From positions 1 through 56,821 of the forward strand of contig DIZF01000011.1 in the NCBI GenBank assembly GCA_002427815.1: a DNA stretch of 56,821 nucleotides, given 5' to 3'. Position numbers and translations under genes: made by a program. Shown here one piece after another: positions 23,877 through 32,955 of the stretch (its first letter is position 1; each line of letters starts with the position of its first letter). This DNA comes from Ramlibacter tataouinensis (GTDB lineage: Bacteria; Pseudomonadota; Gammaproteobacteria; Burkholderiales; Burkholderiaceae_C). The notes under the pieces were generated by a model. That model was given only the letters and a program-made list of their open reading frames with translations, did not search any database and had not been told where the DNA came from.

Positions 23877-24341
23877 ATGTTTGGCGCAGAAAAGGGCAAG
23901 TCCGCCCCCCTGGACGGCACGGGGCTGTACATCGGCATCGTGCAGGCCCGCTTCAACGAGAGCATCACCGACGCGCTGGCGCAGGCCTGCCGCACCGAGC
24001 TTGCGGCCCTGGGCGTCGCCGAGGACCACATCGACCAAGTGCAGGTTCCCGGCGCCCTGGAGGTTCCGGTCGCGCTGCAGGCGCTGGCTGAAAAGGGTGG
24101 TTATGACGGCCTGGTCGCGCTGGGCTGCGTGATCCGTGGCGAGACCTATCATTTCGAACTGGTGGCCAACGAATCGGCCGCCGGGATCAGCCGGGTCGCG
24201 CTGGACTACCAGCTGCCCGTGGCCAATGCGATCCTCACCACCGAAAACCTGGAGCAGGCCCAGGCTCGGCAGACCGAGAAGGGCCGGGACGCGGCCCGCG
24301 CTGTGATCGAAATGTGCAACCTGCTGGACGAACTGGGATGA
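23877..24341 (+). CDS. ribH: 6,7-dimethyl-8-ribityllumazine synthase
   Basis: RibH condenses the butanone phosphate with the RibD product to form lumazine. The 154-residue protein has YIGIVQARFNE near residue 15 and VPGALEVPVALQ near 57-68. It also has the GCVIRGETYHFELV block near 82-95 containing the proton-transfer histidine. It lies 19 nt after ribB and its stop overlaps the nusB start (ATGA), giving the conserved ribH-nusB coupling. Confidence 0.96.
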   Translation: MFGAEKGKSAPLDGTGLYIGIVQARFNESITDALAQACRTELAALGVAEDHIDQVQVPGALEVPVALQALAEKGGYDGLVALGCVIRGETYHFELVANESAAGISRVALDYQLPVANAILTTENLEQAQARQTEKGRDAARAVIEMCNLLDELG

Positions 24342-24865
24342 GCGAAGACAACAAGAGCGCGGCCGACGGCGCGCCGCGCCAGGGCCGCAGCGGCCCCGCC
24401 GGCGCACGCAAGGCATCGGCCAAGTCAGCACGCAGCCGCTCGCGCGAGTTCGCCGTGCAGGCGCTGTACCAACACCTGGTCGGGCGCAACGAAGCCCAGG
24501 CCATCGACCTGTTCACCCGGGATCTGGCGGGCTTTGGCAAGGCCGACTCGGTGCATTACGACGCGCTCTTGCACGGCTGCATCAACGAGGCTGCGGAACT
24601 CGACGCCTTGATCCTGCCGCTGCTGGACCGCAAGCTGGAGGAAATCTCGCCGATCGAGCATGGGGTGATGTGGATCGGTGCCTACGAGTTCCTGCACTGC
24701 CCCGACGTGCCCTGGCGCGTGGTCCTCAACGAGTGCATCGAGCTGGCCAAGGAGTTCGGCGGCACCGATGGCCACAAATATGTCAATGCGGTGCTCAATG
24801 GGCTGGCGCCGCGGCTGCGCGCCTCCGAGGTCCAGACCGACAAGGCGGCTGGCCGGGCGCGATGA
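24338..24865 (+). CDS. nusB: Transcription antitermination factor NusB
   Basis: NusB binds boxA RNA with NusE (ribosomal protein S10) for rRNA antitermination. The 175-residue product has a basic, low-complexity N-terminal extension (about 1-35), then the helical core starting SREFAVQALYQHLVG and ending in the conserved IELAKEFGGTDGHKYVNAVLNGLA. The start at 24338 overlaps ribH, and the stop overlaps the next gene, so translation of ribH, nusB and the aminotransferase is chained. Confidence 0.95.
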   Translation: MSEDNKSAADGAPRQGRSGPAGARKASAKSARSRSREFAVQALYQHLVGRNEAQAIDLFTRDLAGFGKADSVHYDALLHGCINEAAELDALILPLLDRKLEEISPIEHGVMWIGAYEFLHCPDVPWRVVLNECIELAKEFGGTDGHKYVNAVLNGLAPRLRASEVQTDKAAGRAR

Positions 24866-26049
24866 TGAAGATCTCGAACCGGGCCCAGCGGATCGAGCCG
24901 TTCTACGTGATGGAGGTCGCCAAGGCCGCGTCGCAGATCGCGCGGGAAGTCGCCCATACCGATAGCCCGATGATCTTCCTGAACATCGGCGAGCCCGATT
25001 TCACCGCCCCACCCCTGGTCCAGGAGGCTGCGGCCAAAGCCATCCGCGACGGCGTCACCCAGTACACCCAGGCCCTCGGCCTGGAGTCGCTGCGCGAGCG
25101 CATCAGCGGCTGGTACCAGCAGCGCTTCGGTGTGCAGGTGCCCGCGCGCAGGATCCTGGTCACAGCGGGCGCCTCGGCGGCCTTGCAGCTGGCGTGCCTG
25201 GCGCTGATCGACGCGGGGGACGAAATCCTGATGCCCGACCCCAGCTACCCCTGCAATCGCCATTTCGTCAGCGCCGCGGACGGCCGGGCTGTGCTGGTCC
25301 CGACCACGGCTGACGAGCGCTTCCAGCTCAGCGCCGCGAAGGTGGAAGGCCATTGGGGAGCCAGGACCCGCGGCGTGCTGCTGGCCTCGCCCTCCAATCC
25401 GACCGGCACTTCGATCCGGCCTGACGAATTGCGCCGCATCCACAACCATGTGAGCGGCAAGGGCGGCATCACGCTGCTCGACGAGATCTATCTGGGGCTG
25501 AGCTACGACGAGGCGTTCGGCCAGACCGGTCTGGCCATCGACGACCAGGTCATCAGCATCAACAGCTTTTCCAAGTATTTCAATATGACCGGCTGGCGCC
25601 TGGGCTGGATGGTCGTGCCCGAGGCGCTGGTGGCGGTGGTGGAGCGGCTGGCGCAGAACCTGTTCATCTGCCCCAGCGCGGTGGCCCAGTACGCGGCGCT
25701 GGCCTGCTTCGAGCCGGACAGCCTGGCCGAATACGAAAGGCGGCGCATGGAGTTCAAGGCGCGCCGCGATGCGTTCATTCCCCAGCTCGATGCCATGGGC
25801 CTGGCCGTGCCCGTCATGCCCGACGGCGCCTTCTACGCCTGGGCCGACTGTTCGCAGGCCTGCGCCCGATTGGGCGTGGCGGACAGCTGGGACTTCGCAT
25901 TCGAGGTGATGAAGCGCGCCCATGTGGCCGTCACGCCCGGCCGGGACTTCGGCAGCGCGCAGACCCGGAATTTCGTGCGCTTTTCCACCGCCAATTCCAT
26001 GGTGCAGCTGCAGGAAGCCGCCGCGCGCCTGCGGTCCGTCCTTGGCTGA
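24862..26049 (+). CDS. Class I/II PLP-dependent aminotransferase
   Basis: This 395-residue fold-type I aminotransferase has the conserved residues NIGEPDF near 41, SNPTGT around N179, D207 in LLDEIY, PLP lysine K238 in NSFSKYFNMTGWRLGW and R246. These suggest an aspartate/alanine/aromatic-type transaminase. Genes of this type directly after nusB are common in Burkholderiales. The substrate cannot be read from the sequence. The ATG at 24862 overlaps the nusB stop. A second ATG follows immediately and could also be used. Confidence 0.88.
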   Translation: MMKISNRAQRIEPFYVMEVAKAASQIAREVAHTDSPMIFLNIGEPDFTAPPLVQEAAAKAIRDGVTQYTQALGLESLRERISGWYQQRFGVQVPARRILVTAGASAALQLACLALIDAGDEILMPDPSYPCNRHFVSAADGRAVLVPTTADERFQLSAAKVEGHWGARTRGVLLASPSNPTGTSIRPDELRRIHNHVSGKGGITLLDEIYLGLSYDEAFGQTGLAIDDQVISINSFSKYFNMTGWRLGWMVVPEALVAVVERLAQNLFICPSAVAQYAALACFEPDSLAEYERRRMEFKARRDAFIPQLDAMGLAVPVMPDGAFYAWADCSQACARLGVADSWDFAFEVMKRAHVAVTPGRDFGSAQTRNFVRFSTANSMVQLQEAAARLRSVLG

Positions 26050-26053
26050 ACGG

Positions 26054-26455
26054 ATGTCCTTTCAGTTCCCGATCCGCGTGTACTGGGAAGACACCGACGC
26101 CGGTGGTATCGTCTTCTACGCCAATTACCTGAAGTTCTTCGAACGGGCTCGCACCGAGTGGCTGCGTTCACTGGGCATTGCGCAGCGGGCCCTTCGCGAT
26201 AGCACGGGAGGCATGTTCGTGGTGCTTGAAACCTCGGTTCGCTACCATCGCCCGGCCCGGCTCGATGATGAACTTCTGGTAACAGCGCGCGTCGAAGCAG
26301 CAGGGCGCGCCTCCCTCATACTCGCGCAGGAGGCGTTCCTGCTCGACAACAGGGCGCTGCTGTGCGACGGCACCATTCGCATCGGCTGGGTCGAAGCGGC
26401 CAGCCTGAAGCCTGCGAGAATTCCGCCCAACCTCCTGGAAGCAATGAAACAATGA
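26054..26455 (+). CDS. ybgC: Tol-Pal associated acyl-CoA thioesterase YbgC
   Basis: This is a 133-residue hot-dog fold 4-hydroxybenzoyl-CoA-type thioesterase. The active-site block WEDTDAGGIVFYANY lies at 11-25, with the catalytic aspartate there (D13 or D15). YbgC is the usual first gene of the tol-pal cluster and hydrolyses acyl-CoA or acyl-ACP near the membrane. It overlaps tolQ by 4 nt. The ATG follows the aminotransferase stop by 4 nt. Confidence 0.93.
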   Translation: MSFQFPIRVYWEDTDAGGIVFYANYLKFFERARTEWLRSLGIAQRALRDSTGGMFVVLETSVRYHRPARLDDELLVTARVEAAGRASLILAQEAFLLDNRALLCDGTIRIGWVEAASLKPARIPPNLLEAMKQ

Positions 26456-27144
26456 CCAAAGACCTGTCGATCCTGCAACTGGTGCTCAACGCCAGCTGGG
26501 TGGTGCAGCTCGTGATGCTGTTGCTGGTGGTGGTCTCGATCGCCAGCTGGGCCGCCATCTTTCGCAAACTCTTCACGCTCAAGCGGGTGAACTCGCTCAA
26601 CGACGATTTCGAGCGCGAGTTCTGGAGCGGCACCAGCCTCAATGACCTGCTGGCAGCAGCGGCCCAGAACGCCAAGCTCGCGGGCCCGATGGAGCGCATC
26701 TTCGCCAGCGGCATGCGCGAATACCACAAGCTGCGCGAACGCCGCATCGTCGATGCCGGGACGTTGCTGGACGGCGCCCGCCGCGCCATGCGGGCCAGCT
26801 ACCAGCGCGAACTCGACGCCGTGGAAACCAATCTTTCGTTCCTGGCTTCGGTCGGTTCGGTGTCGCCCTACGTGGGCCTGTTCGGTACCGTGTGGGGCAT
26901 CATGCATGCCTTCATCGGTCTGGCCAGCCTGCAGTCGGTGACCCTGGCGACGGTCGCGCCCGGCATTGCCGAGGCGCTGGTGGCCACAGCCATCGGCCTG
27001 TTCGCGGCCATTCCCGCCGTGGTCGCCTACAACCGCTTCGCCCACGATATCGACCGCGTGGCGATCAAGCTGGAAACTTTCATCGAGGAGTTCTCCAACA
27101 TCCTGCAACGCAACCTGGGCGCGCAGTCGGCCTCGGGCCACTGA
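26452..27144 (+). CDS. tolQ: Tol-Pal system proton channel subunit TolQ
   Basis: TolQ forms with TolR the inner-membrane proton channel that energises TolA for outer-membrane constriction at division. The 230-residue protein has three membrane segments (about 15-40, 125-150 and 165-190). It has the conserved SVSPYVGLFGTVWGIMHAF block and the third-helix ATAIGLFAAIPAVVAYN block. The start overlaps the ybgC stop (ATGA). tolR follows 47 nt later. Confidence 0.96.
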   Translation: MTKDLSILQLVLNASWVVQLVMLLLVVVSIASWAAIFRKLFTLKRVNSLNDDFEREFWSGTSLNDLLAAAAQNAKLAGPMERIFASGMREYHKLRERRIVDAGTLLDGARRAMRASYQRELDAVETNLSFLASVGSVSPYVGLFGTVWGIMHAFIGLASLQSVTLATVAPGIAEALVATAIGLFAAIPAVVAYNRFAHDIDRVAIKLETFIEEFSNILQRNLGAQSASGH

Positions 27145-27191
27145 GATGACGCATCGCCTGTCCGCTGCGCGGCCCCGCGCGAGGAGCTGAA

Positions 27192-27623
27192 ATGCCCGCC
27201 ACCGTTTCTCGCAGCCGCGGCCGCGGCCGCCGCACCATCAGCGAAATCAACATGGTGCCGTTCATCGACGTGATGCTGGTGCTGCTGATCATCTTCATGG
27301 TGACGGCGCCGCTGATCGCGCCCAGCATGATCGACCTGCCCAGCGTGGGCAAGGCGCCCAAGCAGCCGGACCAGGTGATCCAGGTGCTCATCGGCAAGGA
27401 TGAATCCCTGAAGCTGAAGATCGACGACAAGACCGTGAGCCTGCCACTCGACGCCATGGCCGCCGCCGTGACCCAGGCCCAGGCGGGCCGCCCGCCCGGC
27501 ACCAGCGCGGTGGTGATCAGTGCGGACAGAAACGTCAAGTACGAGAGCGTGGTGAATGTCATGGACCGGCTTCAGCGTGCCGGCGTCCGGCGCGTGGGGC
27601 TGTCGGTGCAATTGGCGAAATAG
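27192..27623 (+). CDS. tolR: Tol-Pal system proton channel subunit TolR
   Basis: This 143-residue ExbD/TolR-family protein has a short cytoplasmic basic tail and one membrane helix (about 22-42). The proton-carrying aspartate is D26 in MVPFIDVMLVLLIIFMVTAP. A periplasmic domain follows that ends VRRVGLSVQLA, as expected. An AGGAG site lies 6 nt before the ATG. It works with TolQ and TolA, encoded on either side. Confidence 0.96.
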   Translation: MPATVSRSRGRGRRTISEINMVPFIDVMLVLLIIFMVTAPLIAPSMIDLPSVGKAPKQPDQVIQVLIGKDESLKLKIDDKTVSLPLDAMAAAVTQAQAGRPPGTSAVVISADRNVKYESVVNVMDRLQRAGVRRVGLSVQLAK

Positions 27624-27633
27624 ACGCCGGAAC

Positions 27634-28542
27634 ATGCCAGCGGCCACTGACCGACTCGAATTCGCGCCGCCGCCCCAGCCGGGCACGGTGCCGGCGTTCG
27701 TGCTCGCCATCCTGGCGCATGTGCTGCTGATGCTCGCCCTCACCTGGGGCATCACCTGGAACCGCGAATCGGAAAACATGGTGGCCGAAGCCGAGCTTTG
27801 GTCCAGCGTCCCGCACCCGGCCGCGCCGGCGGCGGCCACGGTCCCGCCGGTGGTCCAGGCCCCGCCGTTGCAGACGACCCCGGTTCCTCCGCCGCCTCCT
27901 CCTGCGCCGGCCGTAAAGATCGAGCCCGCGCCGCCGCCGCCGCTGCCCAAGCCGCCCGACATCGCGCTCGAACAGGAGAAGCGCAAGCAGGCGCAGGCCC
28001 AGCGCAAGCAGGAAGAGCTCGAACGCCAGAAGAAAATCGAGGCGCGCAAGAAACAGGAAGAACTGCAAAAGCGCGAGCTGGCCGAGAAAAAGGCCGCCGA
28101 TGAAAAGAAGCGCCAGGAAGAGCAGGTGAAAGCGGCCAAAGCCAAGGCCCTGCAGCAGGAAGAAGCCAAACGGCTCGAGGCCATGCGACAGGAGAACCTG
28201 CGGCGCATGCAGGGACTCGCGGGCGCGACCGGCCGTCCGGATTCAACCGGCGCCGCCGAGCATTCGTCCGGACCGTCGGACAGCTATGCCGGACGGATCC
28301 AGGCCCGGGTGCGGCCGCAGATCGTTTTCACCGACGAGATTTCGGGCAACCCGGTGGCCTCGGTGGAGGTGCAGATGGCCCCCGACGGCACCATCGTCAG
28401 CCGTCGGCTGGTCAAATCCAGCGGGGTCAGGTCCTGGGACGCTGCAGTGCTGCGTGCGCTGGACAAGACCGAAGTGCTGCCGCGCGACGTGGACGGCCGC
28501 ATCCACACGCCTCTGATCATCGATTTCAAGCCCAAGGGCTGA
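27634..28542 (+). CDS. tolA: Tol-Pal system protein TolA
   Basis: TolA transmits the TolQR motor force across the periplasm. The 302-residue protein has one N-terminal membrane helix (about 21-41), a proline-rich stretch (about 60-105) and a long charged Lys/Glu/Gln/Ala coiled coil (about 108-195). The C-terminal TonB/TolA-like domain (about 215-302) has RPQIVFTDEISGNP. tolB and pal, the usual next genes, are absent: dnaE converges 77 nt downstream, so they must lie elsewhere. Confidence 0.93.
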   Translation: MPAATDRLEFAPPPQPGTVPAFVLAILAHVLLMLALTWGITWNRESENMVAEAELWSSVPHPAAPAAATVPPVVQAPPLQTTPVPPPPPPAPAVKIEPAPPPPLPKPPDIALEQEKRKQAQAQRKQEELERQKKIEARKKQEELQKRELAEKKAADEKKRQEEQVKAAKAKALQQEEAKRLEAMRQENLRRMQGLAGATGRPDSTGAAEHSSGPSDSYAGRIQARVRPQIVFTDEISGNPVASVEVQMAPDGTIVSRRLVKSSGVRSWDAAVLRALDKTEVLPRDVDGRIHTPLIIDFKPKG

Positions 28543-28619
28543 ACCGCCTCGGCGGGCGGCCGGACTCCGGCTCGTCAACAGAAGGCAGACTCCCGCACGC
28601 CCCTGAACCCCGCACGCCG

Positions 28620-31600
28620 CTACTCGTACACGATCTGCGCCTGGCCCTGATCGGCCTGCGCCATCCAGCTGGCCAGCGCGGCGTCGCTCGGGAAGAAGCG
28701 GGCTTCCTCGCCCAGCTGCAATTCGGCAATGGCCCGGTCGCGCCGGACCGCGAGGCGCACACCCAGTCCGCGCACCAGCTCGCCCTGCTCGGAGACCTCC
28801 CGCTTCGGCGGAAAGTCGCGCAGGATGGTGCTGATGTCGGGGGCCACGCCGTTCACCGCGACGCGCAGGAACTTGCCGAAGCGGCAACGCGCCGTGGCCA
28901 GGTCCCAGACCTGGTTCACGCTCAGGCGGAAGCCGCCGGAAAAGCGATCCGGCTGCAGCCTGGCCATCACGATGATCAATTCGTCGTCCTTGAGCAGATG
29001 CCGGTTGGCGTTGATCACGGCTTCGTCGGCCGTCGCCTCGATGGTCGCGGACTTGTCATCGAGCTTGAACAAGGCCAGCTTGCCGCGCTGCCCGTTGATC
29101 ACGCGGAAATCGCTCACGATGCCGGCCAGCAGCTGCGGCTCGCGCGTGTCGATCAGGTCGTCGATCCGGCGTTTGACGAAGCGCCGCAGCTCCAGCGCCA
29201 CTTCATCGAAAAGATGGCCGGACAGGTAGAAACCGACCGCGGTCTTCTCGAAAGTGAGGCGTTCCTTCACGCCCCAGGGCGTGGCCTCGACCAAGGGCGG
29301 CTCCTGCGTGCTGGCCGCGTGCGAATCGCCCATGTCGAACAAGCCGCCCTGATTGGCATTGGCCTGCGTCGCGTTGGCGAAGTCGAAGGCACGGTCCACC
29401 GAAGCGATCAGCGACGCCCGATTGAGTTGCAGCGAATCGAAGGCCCCCGCCTTGATCAGCGCTTCGACCGTCCGCTTGTTGAGCCGGGTCCGGTCGACCC
29501 GGACGCAGAAGTCGTACAGGCTCTTGAACGGGCCGCCTTCTTCGCGTGCCGCAACGATCGCAGCTATGGCCTGCTGTCCGGTGCCCTTGACGGCTCCCAG
29601 GCCGTAGCGGATCGCCTTGTCCGAAATGGGCTCGAAGCGGTAGCCGCCGCGGTTCACGTCGGGCGGCTCGAAGGTCAGTGAGAAGTTGTTCTGCGCATCC
29701 TCGAACAGCACCTTGAGCTTGTCGGTGTCGTCCATTTCCACGGTCATGTTGGCGCAGAAGAACTCGGCCGTGTAATGCACCTTGAGCCAGCCGGTGTGAT
29801 AGGCCAGCAGGGAATAGGCGGCGGCATGGGACTTGTTGAAGCCATAGCCCGCGAACTTCTCCATCAGGTCGAAGATCTCGTCGGCCTTGGCCTCGCCGAT
29901 TCCATTGCTGGCGGCGCCGTCGCGGAACAGCTGGCGGTGCTGCGCCATTTCCTCGGCCTTCTTCTTGCCCATGGCCCGGCGCAGCAGGTCCGCGCCCCCG
30001 AGCGAATAGCCGCCCAGCACCTGGGCCGCCTGCATCACCTGTTCCTGGTAGACCATGATGCCGTAGGTTTCCGACAGGACCGGCTCCAGCAGCGGATGCG
30101 GATACAGCACTTCCTCCCGGCCGTTCTTGCGCGCGCAGAAGCTCGGGATGTTCTCCATCGGCCCCGGTCGGAACATGGCGTTCAGCGCGATCAGGTCCTC
30201 CAGCCGCGAGGGCTTGGCGTCGCGCAGCATGCCCTGCATGCCGCGGCTTTCGAACTGGAACACCGACTCGGTCTTGCCGTCCGCAAACAGCTTGTAGGTC
30301 TGCGGATCATCCAGCGCGATGTTCTCGAAGCTGAAGTTCTCCTGGCCCTGGTGGCGCGAGCGGATCAGATCCTTGGCGATCTCCAGGATGGTGAGCGTGG
30401 CCAGCCCCAGGAAGTCGAACTTCACCAGGCCGGCGGCCTCCACATCGTCCTTGTCATACTGGCTGACAGCCGAATCGCTGCCCGGCTGCTGGTACAGCGG
30501 CGTGAAGTCGGTCAGCTTGCCCGGAGCGATCAGCACGCCGCCGGCGTGCATGCCGACGTTGCGCGTCAGCCCTTCGAGTTTCTGCGCCAGGCCCAGCAGG
30601 GTCTTGACCTCGTCTTCCTTGGCCAGCCGCTCCGCCAGCAGCGGCTCGACCTTCAGCGCGCCCTCGATCGTGATGTGCTGGCCGGGCTTGTTGGGGATCA
30701 GCTTGCTGATGCTGTCGCAGAACGTGTAGCTCATGTCCAGCACGCGGCCGACGTCCCGGATGGCCGCGCGCGCGGCCATGGTGCCGAAAGTCACGATCTG
30801 GCTCACTGCCTCCTTGCCGTACTTTTCCTTGACGTAGTCGATGACGCGGTCGCGGTTGGACTGGCAGAAGTCGATGTCGAAGTCGGGCATCGAAACGCGT
30901 TCCGGATTGAGGAAGCGCTCGAACAGCAGCTTGTAGCGCAGCGGATCCAGGTCGGTGATTTTCAAGGCGTAAGCCACCAGCGAGCCGGCGCCGGAACCGC
31001 GGCCCGGGCCGACCGGGCAGCCGTGGCTCTTGGCCCAGTTGATGAAGTCGCCCACGATCAGGAAATAACCGGGAAATCCCATCTTCACGATGGTCTCGAT
31101 CTCGAATTCCAGGCGCTGCGCATAGCGCGGCATCTCGGCGGCGCGCTGGACCGGATCGGGATAGAGGTGCAGCATCCGCTCCTGCAGCCCCTCGTTCGAA
31201 GCGAAGCGGAAATAGGCTTCGATCGGCATGCCGTTGGGCGTCGGATAGTCCGGCAGGTGCGGCTTGCCCAGTTCCAGCACCAGGTTGCAACGCCGGGCAA
31301 TCTGAGCCGTGTTGGCAACCGCCGATGGCACGTCGGCGAACAGCTGCTCCATCTGCGCCGCCGACTTGAAGTACTGCTCGCGCGTGAACCTGCGCACGCG
31401 CCGCTGGTTGCCCAGGATCTCGCCCTCGGCGATGCAGACGCGGGCTTCATGCGCCTCGTAATCGTCTTCCCGCGTGAACTGAACCGGATGCGTCGCGACT
31501 GCGGGCAGGTTCAGGCGCGCCGCCAACTGCACGGCCGCAGCCACGTGCGCTTCGTCGTCAGGGCGGCCCGCGCGCTGCAACTCCAGGTAGAACCGGTGCG

Positions 31601-32078
31601 GAAAGATCGAAGCCAGCGCCAACGCCATCTCGGCGGCCCGTTGCTCGTCGCCCTGCACCAGCGCCTGGCCCACTGGTCCGGCCTGGGCCCCCGACAGCGC
31701 GATCAGGCCTTCGCCGAGTTCGCGCAGCCATTCGACCTTGCACACGGCCTGCGCTTTCACGACGTTCTGCGTCCAGGCGCGCGCCAACAGCTCGCAGAGG
31801 TTGAGGTAGCCCTGCCGGCTTTGCACCAGCACCACCATGCGCGAGAGCGCGGCAGTGTCCTTGGCCAGGCCCTGCAGCAGGATTTCGGCGCCGATGATCG
31901 GCTTGACGCCGGCAGCGCGGGCTTCCTTGTAGAACTTGATCGCGCCGAACAGGTTGTTCAGGTCGCTGATGGCCAGGGCGGGCTGGCCGTCGGCCGCCGC
32001 CGCCCTGACGATTTCCTCGATCCGGTTGGTGCCGTCGACGATGGAGAACTCGGTGTGCAGGCGCAGGTGAACGAACAT
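28620..32078 (-). CDS. dnaE: DNA polymerase III subunit alpha
   Basis: This is the replicative polymerase catalytic subunit, 1152 residues, of normal DnaE1 length. The N-terminal PHP domain starts FVHLRLHTEFSIVDG. The polymerase active site shows GPGRGSGAGSLVAY near 358-370 and PDFDIDF at 398-404 (D401, D403 type). The KKKAEEMAQHRQLF helix and the YGFNKSHAAAY block of the fingers are present, followed by an HhH and an OB fold. I chose ATG 32078 because the family starts there; the longer frame adds 40 non-conserved residues encoded in an extragenic repeat. Confidence 0.97.
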   Translation of the reverse strand: MFVHLRLHTEFSIVDGTNRIEEIVRAAAADGQPALAISDLNNLFGAIKFYKEARAAGVKPIIGAEILLQGLAKDTAALSRMVVLVQSRQGYLNLCELLARAWTQNVVKAQAVCKVEWLRELGEGLIALSGAQAGPVGQALVQGDEQRAAEMALALASIFPHRFYLELQRAGRPDDEAHVAAAVQLAARLNLPAVATHPVQFTREDDYEAHEARVCIAEGEILGNQRRVRRFTREQYFKSAAQMEQLFADVPSAVANTAQIARRCNLVLELGKPHLPDYPTPNGMPIEAYFRFASNEGLQERMLHLYPDPVQRAAEMPRYAQRLEFEIETIVKMGFPGYFLIVGDFINWAKSHGCPVGPGRGSGAGSLVAYALKITDLDPLRYKLLFERFLNPERVSMPDFDIDFCQSNRDRVIDYVKEKYGKEAVSQIVTFGTMAARAAIRDVGRVLDMSYTFCDSISKLIPNKPGQHITIEGALKVEPLLAERLAKEDEVKTLLGLAQKLEGLTRNVGMHAGGVLIAPGKLTDFTPLYQQPGSDSAVSQYDKDDVEAAGLVKFDFLGLATLTILEIAKDLIRSRHQGQENFSFENIALDDPQTYKLFADGKTESVFQFESRGMQGMLRDAKPSRLEDLIALNAMFRPGPMENIPSFCARKNGREEVLYPHPLLEPVLSETYGIMVYQEQVMQAAQVLGGYSLGGADLLRRAMGKKKAEEMAQHRQLFRDGAASNGIGEAKADEIFDLMEKFAGYGFNKSHAAAYSLLAYHTGWLKVHYTAEFFCANMTVEMDDTDKLKVLFEDAQNNFSLTFEPPDVNRGGYRFEPISDKAIRYGLGAVKGTGQQAIAAIVAAREEGGPFKSLYDFCVRVDRTRLNKRTVEALIKAGAFDSLQLNRASLIASVDRAFDFANATQANANQGGLFDMGDSHAASTQEPPLVEATPWGVKERLTFEKTAVGFYLSGHLFDEVALELRRFVKRRIDDLIDTREPQLLAGIVSDFRVINGQRGKLALFKLDDKSATIEATADEAVINANRHLLKDDELIIVMARLQPDRFSGGFRLSVNQVWDLATARCRFGKFLRVAVNGVAPDISTILRDFPPKREVSEQGELVRGLGVRLAVRRDRAIAELQLGEEARFFPSDAALASWMAQADQGQAQIVYE

Positions 32079-32136
32079 GGCTGCATTGTAGGAAACGCGC
32101 GGCGCTTGACAGGAACTAGAATCCCCCACGCTTGCC

Positions 32137-32195
32137 ACTTCGTGGCTGCGCTGCCCCCAACGGGGGCCTTCGCCCTTGGGGCGGCCCGGCGGGCT
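32137..32195. repeat. Comamonadaceae-type palindromic extragenic sequence
   Basis: The gap between dnaE and trhO holds a GC-rich sequence with a CCCCC-AAC-GGGGG hairpin (32154-32166), followed by CTTGGGGCGGCCCGGCGGG. I recall very similar blocks scattered through intergenic regions of Comamonadaceae genomes. Only one copy is seen in this window, so the repeat status rests on that recollection. Confidence 0.45.
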
Positions 32196-32209
32196 CAAGA
32201 ATCGCTAAC

Positions 32210-32944
32210 GTGAATTCCATCCTCAATGTTTCGGCTTGCCGGTTCGTCACGCTCGACGATCCACAGGCGCTGCGCGGGGCGCTGGCCCAGCAAGCCGCCG
32301 CATTGGGCCTGCTGGGCACCATCCTGCTGGCATGCGAAGGTATCAATCTGTTCCTGGCCGGCCCGCCCGACGCTGTTCGCACCTTCTTGCGGCAACTGCG
32401 CGCCGACACCCGTTTCGCGGGGCTGCAAGCCCGGGAGAGCTGGTCCGCGGAGCCGCCGTTCCGCAAGCTGCGGGTCAAGGTCAAGCGTGAAATCATCCGC
32501 ATGAACCATCCCGCCATCCAGCCCGCAGCGGGCCGCGCGCCCGCCGTCGACTCGCTCACCGTGAAGCGCTGGCTGGACCAGGGCCACGATGACGAAGGGC
32601 GGCCGGTGGTGACACTGGACACCCGCAACGCCTTCGAGGTCGACCACGGGACTTTCGTGGGCGCCATCGACTGGCGCTTGAACAAGTTCAGCGAGTTCCC
32701 GGGCGCGCTTCAGGCGCACAGGAGCGAACTCGAAGGCAAAACGGTGGTGAGCTCTTGCACCGGCGGCATTCGCTGCGAAAAGGCCGCGATCCTGATGCGC
32801 GAGGCGGGCCTCGACTCGGTGTGGCAGCTCGATGGCGGCATCCTGCGCTATTTCGAGGACACAGGCGGCGCTCACTTTCGCGGAAACTGTTTTGTCTTCG
32901 ACGAGCGCGAGGCGCTGGACCCCGATCTGGTACCGGCGACCTGA
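32210..32944 (+). CDS. trhO: tRNA uridine(34) hydroxylase TrhO (rhodanese family)
   Basis: TrhO (YceA/UPF0176 family) hydroxylates wobble uridine 34 using oxygen, en route to carboxymethoxyuridine-type modification. The 244-residue protein has the UPF0176 N-terminal domain (LLACEGINLFLAG near 40-51) and a rhodanese-like domain with the signature CTGGIRCEKA (C183, C189). The predicted start is GTG 32210, the first codon matching family length; no ATG is near. It is divergent from dnaE and converges on doxX (11-nt gap). Confidence 0.88.
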   Translation: MNSILNVSACRFVTLDDPQALRGALAQQAAALGLLGTILLACEGINLFLAGPPDAVRTFLRQLRADTRFAGLQARESWSAEPPFRKLRVKVKREIIRMNHPAIQPAAGRAPAVDSLTVKRWLDQGHDDEGRPVVTLDTRNAFEVDHGTFVGAIDWRLNKFSEFPGALQAHRSELEGKTVVSSCTGGIRCEKAAILMREAGLDSVWQLDGGILRYFEDTGGAHFRGNCFVFDEREALDPDLVPAT

Positions 32945-32955
32945 TCGCTCGCCGT

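Noticed and set aside
29775..32213. An 812-codon plus-strand open frame
   Set aside because: It is antisense to dnaE, which has every polymerase motif. The open frame reflects biased codon use.
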